A stretch of DNA of 64,000 nucleotides from Sanderia malayensis (taxonomy: Eukaryota; Cnidaria; Scyphozoa; Semaeostomeae; Pelagiidae). The notes under the pieces are model-generated. The model did no database searches. It saw only the letters and a program-made list of their open reading frames with translations, and was not told the DNA's origin. The position numbers were made by a program, and so were the translations under genes. Position 1 is the first letter of the stretch; every line of letters starts with the position of its first letter. Shown here piece by piece: positions 35,701-46,400 of the stretch. Location: the NCBI GenBank assembly GCA_013076295.1, contig RQOL01000531.1, positions 682,001-746,000 on the forward strand. The letters are read 5' to 3'.

Positions 35701-38700
35701 TCATAAAGATGGACTAGGGAGCAACTTTAGAAAGGGACCACCACAAAGAGTAGCCAAGGTAACTATAGAGAAGAACCGAAGAATGACACGAGGGGATCAA
35801 AAGCTCAAGAGCTGCCGATCCTTGTCCTCGAAATTCCTCCAACAAGCCTTCATTATTTAAAAACATTTCAAGCAAAAAATTAGCCAACAAAACTTAGCAA
35901 TAACTCACACAACAGATGGCTGTGCAGTTGGAATTGGTGGAAGTGGTGCGTCAGGTTTCTTATTCTACAAAAAAATGAAAACATTCAACAACGTCGTAGG
36001 TATTTTGTTCAAATGCTTTATAAATGCAACCGAATGTAGCATTGTCGTAAACAATAGCATGGTGGAAATGTAAATGGCTTCACAATAATGCGCTTGTAGG
36101 CTATACATCAAATCAAATGATGAACAATATATACTGTAAATATATCATGATCTTACGATCTGATTAAAAACTGCTGGTTATATTAGATAATGAATGCAAC
36201 AGAAGGAATTACTTTTATGCAGGATGGAACTACGTATCTACATCCCTCCTACCTTTACGAATGACAATATTCTCTGGTTTTTCGTTTTTGTTCTTAATTC
36301 TTCAGGTGACATCAAATTCAAGGTTTCTTCGACAAGCCTTAAAAAGAAAAAAACCACTGTTTTGAAACACTTTAACATCAAATAGCTTACTAGAGAGCCT
36401 CGTAATCATAATCATGTACAAAAACAAACCTCTTTGTGACGTGACCTTCGTCAAGTGACTCAAGAAACTTTATAAAGCTGCAAGCAAGACCAAAGATTAA
36501 TTGCAAATCATAAAATCATACCTTTCAAGCTACCTGACATCTAACTATAACTTGCTGATAGATAGGGATTTTTCAGCTTCCAATAGATTATTGAAATAGA
36601 TGCATCAGTATGAGCCATGATCATTTGAAATCTCGTTTAGTAATTGCTAGCGAAAAATAAACTTAGGAATAAAAGTTGGATCGCATACGAATCGACGTCT
36701 TGAACTGAATGTTCAAAAAAACCATTTTTTATCAGGACGAGTACGTTCTTGGTTGGCTTGAAGCCACGGTTTTTCATTTCTAAAAACAACTTAATGGCCC
36801 TGAAAACGAAAACAGAACACGTTTAGCAAAAACAAATATGATACAGTAAATAAACGAATTAAAAAAACCCAATTTGGGGATGGAGGATGATAAAAACATG
36901 CAATAAATTGAATTGAAAAAAGAAATCCAACTTGGAGGTGGCAGGGAGAATAACAAAACATGTACGCATACTCGTCGACTTCTTCTGAAGACAAATATGC
37001 CTCGATGGCTGTGTTATAGGTGTGTTGCGAGAACCCAGTTATTTCACAGGCTTTGCGAATTTCGTTGAACACATAGGAAATGAGCTGAAAGACAAGCAAA
37101 GATGCAAGAAAAAATCGCAGATATCGCATGAACGAAAATTGGATTAAAATTAAAAACATTCGTTATAAAAATATGTTTATCGAAAACGTTTTTAACAAAT
37201 GTTTTCAACTTTGTTCTATAGTCTTTAAGAAGGAGACAGTTCTTTGCAAGAAATGAGTGCTTTAGAATTATGACCAAGAAGGATTATGTCGGATTATGAC
37301 TAAAAAGGCTTTGTGTATATTTTAGAATCGTCTTACTTTTTTATCGGTTTGTTTCTCTGCTTCGCCTGCCAATGTTCTAAGCATTTCGTCAAGATACGTT
37401 TTATCGATCGTGTCCGCCAATTTGAGAATTTCGTCACAAGTAGGCATATAACGATCTGAAAAATCCAAAACAAAAATTCAAACATGAAGGCTTTGTAGTT
37501 TTGTAATTAAATGCTTTAGGAGCAGAAATAGACGATAAAAATATCTTGGCAATATACCAAAATCGCTGTCCCGAATATAGCTTTTTAATGAAGAGTACAG
37601 TTCGCTAATCTTTTGTCCTTTTGCCGATTCTGCAAAACGAAATAATTAACCCGCTTAGATAATGCAGCAAAACTCTAATTTTACAAAACGTAGACAACAA
37701 ACTACCTGAATCTTCTTTGATATTTTGGGGACATAAACGTTGTTGTTCGTAAATTAATATAAATTCGGAATATAATCAACTATCACGACAAACCTTCTGG
37801 AAATCAAATGCTCAACAAACTCAAATTTCATCCCTTTCCATTAAAATCATAGACTATTAAAACATCTAACTCGTCATTAAGCATACAAGCTGTTACTGTA
37901 CTTAACACCAAAGCATAAGCACACAAAATCCTTACCTTTCTCACTCCATATTGGGACTGAAGACTTTGCTGCATTGTCATGTTGACTTCCCGTTGACATT
38001 AAAGGTTGCCTACTTTAGGAAGACATAAATCTAAATTTACTCAGCAAAAAAATAAACAAAAAACCTCAAGGCTTCAACGGAAAATCTATGTTGCAACAGA
38101 AAAAAATAGCAAACCTCATCGTTGGCTTGTCGTAACTTGCTTTATCATGACTGCTACCGTAATCGTAACTTCGCTGCAGGAAAAGGATCAAGCTAAGTTA
38201 ATCCGACAGTCTGGATTAAAGCTTCAATTGCAGAACGAGTTGAATTAAGAAATCCAAATACGGGATTGCTTATCTATCTAGTTCCAGGACACATGAAATT
38301 ACACAATCAATAAACATCTCGATTGACAATCCAAATGCAGAACATTAAATTAATTCTAGAGCAGAAAAGGTTAATAACTCGAAAGCAGAATCAGGTATCA
38401 AATCCGGATTAATGGTCGTGACAAGACAATGTGGATTGGTAATCAGAAACAGGGTTACAAAGCTGGCAAAAATAAAGTCGCTCACCTGTCTACTGTAAAT
38501 GCCGTTTGGCCTGTAACGATCAACTTCAGGGGGTGGTGCCCATCTATCCTGATGATCCCTAATAGGCATTGGCAATGGCCGTAGCATGCGATGCCCCCTT
38601 GGCTGAAAATGATGACCCCCTTGCGGGGGATAACTGCCAACAGGCGGACGTGGTATAATGCCAGGGGGTCGGTTGTGACGAAGCTGGCCTCGATTTGGTG

Positions 38701-39464
38701 GATAAATGTTTTGTGGGAGAGGATGATTCGGTGGGCTCTTTCCGTTGAACATTCCCGGGTTTCGGCCGGATGTGCTGCGATAAGTAAAATGTTGGTTGTT
38801 GTGGTTGCTATTAATGTTGCCATGGTAATTATTGAAGTTTCGGCCATTCCAAATCGAGTGATTTTTGTTGTTCTGATCATTAGACATGGACTCGCTAAAC
38901 CCTGGTCTCGAGTTAGCGTGGTGTTGTGTCTCAGGTATGCGTGAGAAACTCTTATAACCTTCTGCAGGACCTGCGCCAAGTGGTAGATCACTATTTTCCC
39001 GCCGAGGATTCTTTTCCGTTCTTTCTAAATGTTCTCTTCTCTCCCTCCTAGCATTCACATCCATCTTCTCTTTTACGTCCCATCGATTCGGCCTCTCCAA
39101 TCTGGCATGAGAGCCTGACCCCGTAGTAGCATCTGTAGCAGTATTAGCAGGAGTAACAGAAGATGCACAAACAGGAGGAGGCGTGGGGATTTTCTCACGT
39201 CCCTTTTCCTTTTCGCTGTCCATACGCCTTGATTTTCCATAGCTTTGATCTTCGTTTAACTCGGAACATTTCCTAGGTAGAGGAGAGAGAAGATCACGCA
39301 CGTCTGAAAAAAGCAGTTGTTAGAACATAGTCTGAAAATTGCTGATTTTGCAACGTGCAGGTCATGTGATTAATGATGACGACACTCTGAATATCTAAAA
39401 TCAATCAAATAAAATCGCTTGCAGCCGTACCTTTTGCTGCTTGAAGCATTGCTTGACGTTGCAT
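29718..39464 (-). CDS. Helical-repeat (PPR-like) protein with one CCCH zinc finger
   Basis: Eighteen exons: 39464-39431, 39303-38486, 38173-38115, 38009-37936, 37629-37558, 37455-37337, 37084-36972, 36799-36689, 36477-36430, 36337-36253, 35964-35909, 35385-34863, 34431-34348, 34075-33717, 33205-32959, 32465-31317, 31056-30778, 29900-29718. The sum is 4413 nt, giving 1470 aa. The first ~310 residues are disordered (P, N, R, G-rich). Then come paired-helix stretches of PPR/TPR style (TYNTAIEAYLSSEEVDEAIK, LFLEMKNRGFKPT). A CCCH finger follows (C854-x8-C863-x5-C869-x3-H873), and a second helical block spans about 935-1400. RNA binding is the likely role. The finger plus C-terminal helical block faintly recalls vertebrate TOPAZ1, a germline protein, but helical repeats before the finger do not fit what I remember of it. 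An in-frame TAA just upstream supports the start. Confidence 0.8.
30545..30725 (-). mobile_element. tRNA-derived SINE
   Basis: Read on the minus strand, gttaaggcgctgg (A-box region) is followed by GGTTCAAATCC at 30676-30666, a pol III B-box. A conserved-looking tail follows (atccttccgaggtcggtaaa then tgagtaccc), typical of animal SINE bodies. It lies in the last intron of the CCCH gene. The 5' end is not sharply defined. Confidence 0.6.
34122..34299. repeat. Two tandem 89-bp copies in an intron
   Basis: Copies at about 34122-34210 and 34211-34299 share gctctttgta, attaagaggca and aagcattataaagaattaga in the same order with few changes. They lie in the intron between exons 13 and 14 of the CCCH gene. 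Confidence 0.85.
35535..35800. repeat. Diverged caactatagagggggacc minisatellite
   Basis: Roughly ten degenerate purine-rich units of about 20-30 bp resemble aactatagagrgggacc-aaa. They fill the intron between exons 11 and 12 of the CCCH gene. Confidence 0.7.
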
Positions 39465-39644
39465 TGTTTATTTTTCTGGATTTTCTTTTATCTCTATGAA
39501 AAAAGATAAAGAAATACAGAGCTTTGATGACTTGATGCATTTCTTTAATCTCTGTTGAAAGAACAAAAATTCTCTCGAGCTAGCCCCACAATTAAATCCT
39601 TACATAACGATATTCTTAAAAATCAAATGTCCTGGAATACCAAA
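39465..39644. promoter_or_regulatory. Short spacer upstream of the CCCH gene
   Basis: Only 180 bp separate the start codon of the CCCH gene from the last stop of the acidic-protein coding segment, so this must hold or overlap the CCCH promoter. I see no clear TATA box. Confidence 0.35.
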
Positions 39645-39827
39645 CTACTCATCTGGTATTTTCATAATGATTAACAAAATTCGACCGTCCTTGCCCTCAA
39701 TCACTTCCTTAATCCACGTATCTTGCTTCTTAGCCTATTTATATTGCACACCAACACTCATTGCATCAAGATTTGGATGCAATAAAATATCCTCTATGTC
39801 CCTTTCGTGATTCCATACATCAGGATT
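39645..39827 (-). pseudogene. C-terminal coding segment with internal TAG (acidic protein)
   Basis: Read from 39827 the frame gives PDVWNHERDIEDILLHPNLD, then a stretch ending GVQYK. TAG follows at 39737-39735, then AKKQDTWIKEVIEGKDGRI and a tail ending IPDE before a second TAG at 39647-39645. Composition on both sides of the first TAG looks equally protein-like. The nearest acceptors do not join the upstream exon (39886) in this frame, being off by one base. Either the gene's tail is decaying, or there is an assembly error, or the tail is reached by a route I cannot see. Confidence 0.45.
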
Positions 39828-39885
39828 CTACTCTGTTACCAAAAACGTTTTATAGCATTATCAGTTGAAAGTTGATTTCACTTAC

Positions 39886-42204
39886 TCTAAAGCTGAAAAT
39901 TGCTTCCCATATGAATTAAGAATGTCACTGGGTGATCTTTCGTCATCAAGCAGATCGTCATCATCAGCATGAATCGACATTGAATCAAGATTCTCTTCCT
40001 CTGAGAATTCATTCAACAAGATATCTTCCTCAGCAGTTTCGTTACTGTGCGTACTATCTTGGGTCTTTTTGCAACTTGCTATCCTGTGCCTCAGGTCATT
40101 GGCAGTCAATTTTTTCGACGAGAAGGTAGAGCTATCTTCAGGAACCTTGCTTGCTATATTGTTGAATGAATCAACTGGAGAAGTTGGTGTGAAGATCGGT
40201 GTTTCTGTTGATTGATTACCTCGCAAGAATGTCTTTGGACTAGTTAGTAATGCATCCTGTTTGTCACTGAAATGTGAGATTTGGTGTGTGTTTTCCCCTG
40301 AAGAAGCACTTGTAGATACACTGGCAGCACCTGGCAATTGGATTTTAATTGTTTCTCTGGGATTCTTGCTCCAGAGAGGTAGTTTAGGTGAATGGTGTGA
40401 GCGTGTGAGAACTGATGAGTGGTTTGGAGGACTTAAAGTGTCATTGACTTGCATATTTCCATTTGGCAGCAGACATGAACCAGATGCATCTGTTTCTACT
40501 TGTCTTCTCGACTTTCCTGACCTATACAAAAATAGCACAAATAATGAGGATGACTGCTGTCTAAATATTATCTACATTCGTAGCTCTTGCCTCAATCTAC
40601 CTCTTTGATCATAACTATTAAAATCAGCTCCAGTTCTAGTCTTGGATATCTCACAATTGATCAGACATCAAACAAAAAACTACATGCACTACACTACCCC
40701 ATGATACAGAGTGCACTAGAGAAAACATGATTTTGCAACAGAGACAGCCAAACCTTGGTAAATTGACTTGCACACAAAACAAATATCTGTCTGGATTGAC
40801 TCTGACTTGCATTAAGTATGCTTTAGGTTTGCCAATTGATAGCTACAACTGTTTATTAACTCAAACACATATCTTATTGCCTTGCATGCTCAGTGTACCT
40901 AGAGACAACTACAAAATTGTATACTTCCTATATTATACATTCCTGACTGGGATATATTTAATAAAAAACACTCATGCCAACCCTTTCACTGTGTTCATTG
41001 GCATCTTCTCGAGTTTAATTTCAAATTTTTTCATTAACAGCATCTGTGGCTGTTGTTTTGAGCTTCCAGCTACTTCATCTGTGACTTCCTGCTTTATTTT
41101 AATAATTGGACAAGGCAGTGCTTCTGTTTCACCATCTTAATGAAAGACAGATCAGACAGATTAGATTCAGGGAAAAGTTGTCATGAAACTAATATGAGAA
41201 GAAGTTACAAAATAAAAAAATATTTATGGTCTTGCTTAATCTTTGTAGTGGGAGGTTTTTCCTTGAAAATCATGGGGGTACCCTAAAAAAATTTGCAAGA
41301 TTTTCAAGAAAAATTAGTTCTGCAGATCTGGAGAAAAAGATCTTGGTGCCAAAAAATTGTGAAAACCCTTGTGGATAAAAAATCTTGCCTCTGGCTAACA
41401 ATTGGAATCAGAGTAAGCAATCTCGTGTCTGATATGCAATTTTCAAAAGAAACTGGGTTGCATTTTAACTATACCATTACTGTAGTTATAATTTGCTTGC
41501 AAAAAGTAATTATGTATGGTACCAAAAATAAAATTGGTTTATAAATGTAATAACTTGGTCTAAATATGCCACAACGTCCCTTTGAAAATTGCAAAAAACA
41601 TTAAAATGAGATTCAAAAGATTCCTGGTGAATTGTTTTTATACAAAGGTAGCCCCCCTAACTTTTTCTGCTTGTAACTCCATTTGTCAGCCAGAAGCAAG
41701 AACTATTTATCAATAAAGATTTTTTCTATGCTTTCTCAAGATCTCAAAAAGTATCAAAATCTGCAGGATTAATTGTTCTCCAAATCTCGAGAATTTTTAG
41801 AGGGCATCTCCTCCGTGACTCCCCAGATCTTTCAACTTTTATACAGAATTCTCTGAATGCCGAGAGAGTGCCTTGCGGTCCATTCCAGGCCGTTCCCTCC
41901 CACCTCCAACTTCATGTGTTGGGCGGGCACAAGAGTAGGAATAGCGTGATAGGCCGAATAATAAGCAGCGCGCAAATAAATAATTGTTTCAAATCAACAC
42001 CCAACAAGCTAGGTTTTATATATTTTAGATCTGCTTACCTTCCTTGGAGCTATCAGATGTATCTGAATCTACCACGTGTGGCCCTCCTCCATCTTTTCCT
42101 CGGTTGTCAGGCCTATCATGTGTTTGCTCAGAACAAGTCACTAAAACTTTTCTTTTTTGAGTACTATTATATGCCTGATTAGGAAACGTCTTCCTAGCAG
42201 ACAT
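39886..42204 (-). CDS. Unrecognised acidic, serine-rich protein
   Basis: Three exons in phase: 42204-42039, 41135-40982 and 40521-39886, the last ending in a strong GTAAGT donor. The start MSARKTFPNQAYNSTQKRK has a basic patch. Exon 2 gives CPIIKIKQEVTDE, which combines a SUMO-interaction-like PIIKIK with a psi-K-x-E sumoylation consensus (IKQE). Exon 3 is long, low in hydrophobics and acidic near its end (LLNEFSEEENLDS, ADDDDLLDDE). These suggest a nuclear, disordered regulatory protein, but I recognise no family. If the last donor is not used, translation stops at a TAA directly after LE, giving about 319 aa. Exon 2 appears to use a GTTGGC donor, which is weak. The likely tail is described at 39645-39827. 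Confidence 0.6.
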
Positions 42205-43430
42205 TATATCTAGTAGCCTGCAAGCTACGCTGCTCTTTTTCTCTATAACCTCGAATCTATATGATTGTGGTGTATATAGTTCACTTGAAATCTCCAGCTA
42301 ACCAAACATAAAACAGGGATCACAGAACTCTCCAAATGATATAAAATCGAAGTGAGTGAAGTGACTAGTGGTGAGTCCATGAACCACATGGTCAACAAGT
42401 CAATTTGGCGGTAGTTACAAAAGCCAGACCTAACGACCTTTGGAACTAAAAACATACACCCTTACCATCAACCCCAAAACTAACCCCAGTTTCAACTATT
42501 TCTACTACTACAAGTTTACCAACATTAATGTACTCTGTTAAACTATTTAATCTAATTTTGAAAATGCTTATCCAAGGAATTGCGTAGAATTGTATGCTTG
42601 TTTTCTTATGGTCCCAGGGTTGTTGCGTCCAGCATTTAGAGTTACCAGTCGCATTGTGGGCATATTTGCGCATGCTTGTTGCAACATAAATTGACTTTAA
42701 AATGACATCGTATTTGACAATTGCTGACAACAACTCAATTTAAAAAAATCCACATTTAATAAAAATATATTATATTGATATTTGAATCTTAATTCGATGA
42801 TACCTACATAACAAATTGCAATAAAAAATATTTATGTTCCTAAAATATACTTATAAAACATATTACACACTCTTCTACTAATAATTGGAATTTTCCGGTT
42901 GAGGAGATTGAAGTCCGCTTTCATCATTAAAACAACAAAATGTTGGGTAGAACAAAAATAACTCATCAATTTAACAAATTTAGTTTAATCTTTAAAATAC
43001 TAAGTGTACATGAATTCACATATGCTACGAATCATCTCAATGAGTTGGTAACTAGAGCTGCCACTACGCTCATACATAACTCTATGACGTCAATACCTTC
43101 TCGCTCCTTCTTTAATGAAGAGACCTAATATTAAATTTCCCGTAAATTCGTTAAGACCCAGTAACTTATGATGCCTCCGGGTGTAATAATTAATGGCTAA
43201 TTCAACCTCTCTCTCACTGTAAAATACCAAACAAATACTGGGAAAAACTGTTGCTTCATTGGCCCAGTGGGGGCCTGGGAACAATTTATAAGTTCATTTT
43301 CTTTGCTTCCCCTCCCTTCCTAAATGACAAGCCCTACAAAAAAGCTTATTAAAAAGGATCGCAGCAAATGCTGGTATATTGAGAGACCACTAGTATATTG
43401 TGAGACTGTAGCAGAAGCTATTGCTGACGA
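42205..43430. other. Spacer: no gene seen
   Basis: AT-rich DNA between the acidic-protein start and the SLC17 stop codon. It should hold the promoter of the former and the 3' UTR of the latter. The open frames are short and not domain-like. Confidence 0.5.
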
Positions 43431-46400
43431 CTATCTTCCCACCAGATCTTCCACGTCAGACTCGAGAGATTTGTTTTTATCTTCGCCTGCTATAGTTTCT
43501 TCCAGTTCTTCCGTTGCCAGGTCAATATTGTAGCTGGCCCATGGTTGGATCTCACCAGACGCGCATGTCATAAATATTATAATACCTAAAATGCTGATTG
43601 CTCCCATGACGAGAAATACCAATTGCCACTGGCTTGGTTTCTGCAATACAATTACAATAATAGGATTCAGCACAAGTCTTAACATGACATTCAATTACAA
43701 ATTAATTCAGTGGGCTCTCTGCATTCTAAATTTTTAAATACACATTTCGTCTCAAACGCATAACGCACTTCTGAAATACGAATGCTACCGCTGCCTGACT
43801 TAAAATGGGCTCAAAGTAACCAGGAGACCCAATTAATAGAAATAAACAGATTAGACTTACAAGTGATACTTCCTCTAAATGGTGATGACTTGAATGTGTA
43901 ACCCTGGGTCAATGGCTAATGCATTGTGTAATTTAATTTGTCTTAGCATTCATTGCCTTGAATCTTCGAATAAGCTTCAACTACCAAAGACCCCTCAAAT
44001 AAGCCCCCACCTCTGAATAAAACCCCCTCAGATTAGCTATAAAACAATTATAAAGTGGAACACTTTTAGGGTTTTTGTCACCAACCTCGTCTTTTGTAAT
44101 TATTCCAACAAGCGATGGCCCAATGAAACCCGGCGTTGTTGAGACGCAATTCGAAATGCCGATGATGATGCCCGCGTACTTGGGAGCAATGTCCAGCGGA
44201 TTTACCATGAACCCAGTGAAGGACAGGCCGAAAAAAGCTACTGCTATGCACATGAATGAAACCGCTATTTCGGACCGTTCTGGAAAGCCAGATACAATAA
44301 TAAAAACAGCTGAGCCTGCCATACCTGCATGAAAATGTCAAAGCAGTTAGTCACAGTGGAACCCATCGCACATGAAACACAAGGTACTTTGTCACATATA
44401 TTGAGTGGGGAGGGGAATTGCATACTGTAAAGCAGTTCAGAAGGCCTTCGTAATATTCGTTATACCTAGATACAGTACAAGCCCGCATATAAAAACCAAT
44501 GGATAAAGAACCTCGATGCTGATATGTCTGCTGAAAACAATAGAAGTAACAATAACTTATTGTCTTGGAACAATAGGCTGGATGCGAAGTTCACAGGTTC
44601 TTATATGCTGGTTTTTATTAGACTTCGTTTGTAAGCGAATTAAATATATGTCACAGGAGTGATGAACCATTCCACAGTATACACTTCACCCCTCACTTAT
44701 AGGACAGTTAGTGTTAAAATGCCAGATAGAATGAGGCGAACTATGGGGCGAAAGCTTTCCATTAAAAGAGTCTGGGAATCAGGATTCGCCAACAAATTTG
44801 ATCTGAAAGTTAGAATCTAGACCTTTAGATGAGATCAACGCTACTCATGGGTGGTGCCTTTTCCATTTAAAGGAATCCGTTCAGAAAAAAATTTTTACAG
44901 ATGAAAGGATATTGGGGCTTATGGAAGAACATCGGGATTGAGACGAAACATCAGGGGTGGAGTGCCAGGTAGTTTATCATTTTTGCAGCACAATTGGCAC
45001 TGAAGCGGAAAAAGAGCTTTGATTTCCCATTACCTGTAAGATGCCTTAATGTCTGCGGTATATAAGAGTGCCACATCTTATCGAAAGTTCAGCATCGAAA
45101 CTCCTAGTGCTTACCTACAACGTATAGTATTTGTCGAACATAAAGGGTTTTCATGTATTTACGCAGAAAATCTGCAAAACATCCACCAGCTAAAGTCGTC
45201 AATGACATAAACAGCCATGGAAGAGCAGCTAAGACTCCAGTCTGAAATGATAACAGATAAAAAATTAATTTAAAATTCATTATGTTGAAATTCATTCGAA
45301 TTCATATTTATAACTTGACTTTGAGGAATAGTCATAATAGGAAGAACATAAGTATAATATGAAAGCTATTTCACGATGGAATTAGCAATAATCAATGTAT
45401 CTAACTCTTTATCGGTACAAAGTCACCCACAGAGATGACTTTTGGGCCCTTATATAAAAATCAATGAGGAAATATTATTTTCATTTTTCTGGGGAAAGTA
45501 GACAATTAATAGAAAATTTCCCAGATAATTTCAAACCCTGATTCAAGTTGAGGTCCTGGGATCACTTGGTACCACACTTGTGGCGCAGCTCGGCAAATGG
45601 TAATAAAAATGATTTTGCAGTCAAAGAAACGTTATTACAATGCTTTGCTTTTGTAACTTACCGTTGCTACATTAAAATGATGCACGTCTCGAAGAAACAG
45701 CGGCATGCATACTAACAGAGTATAATAGCTGCAATCGAATGCAAAATGTGCAAGCATAATTGCCCAAACTGGCTTACTCTTGACGATTGCCATCCAAGGT
45801 ACTTTATCCTATTGGAACAATACAATATCAAATAGCATATTGAACCTCATAGGAAATTGAAAATGAACACGTTGTAGATACCATTAGGAAATGTAGCTTC
45901 CAAGGGGTAACTATCATGAAAAAAATAATTTAAATTCTTACTGTCTACTTACGTGATTATTTTTCTTCGCAAAGTCTACGGCGGGTCTACTTGAAACTAT
46001 TAATTGTCGCTCTTCTTCAGAAATGGTTGGATGTGTCTCTGGCGTTTCGTGAATTATAACGTGCCAAACAACAGACCAACCAATGCCTAAAGCACCTGAA
46101 AAAACCAAAAGAAAAGGTCAGAGGGTCATGGAGTCGCTATTGAAGGTTGTACACTACAATAATATGGGCGCTAATTTTCAATAAAATATTTAATTTATTA
46201 TCAGTGTTGAGTCACAGGACAGTAATTGTCTACAGAAGAAGTTTTGTTACTGGACGCATTCTGACAACATAGACGCCTCTTTACAACTCATAATTGGCTG
46301 TTTCCAGCAAACTTTAAGCCTATTGCAATCAACGTCTGTTGCAGACTTTCTCAAAGTCTATTTTTTGTGAATTTACCACTGCGAGGTGATTATTGCGGAT

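Noticed and set aside
39431..39885. Joining the acidic-protein gene to the CCCH gene as one transcript
   Set aside because: An in-frame TAA lies two codons before the MQRQ start, and no acceptor there matches the phase of the 39885 donor. They are treated as separate genes.
44466..44530. Possible extra SLC17 exon with acceptor and GTATAA donor
   Set aside because: It is open, but the flanking exons (45241-45115 and 44324-44086) already join in phase and give the expected family sequence LYVVG-MAGSAVF. Including it breaks the frame.
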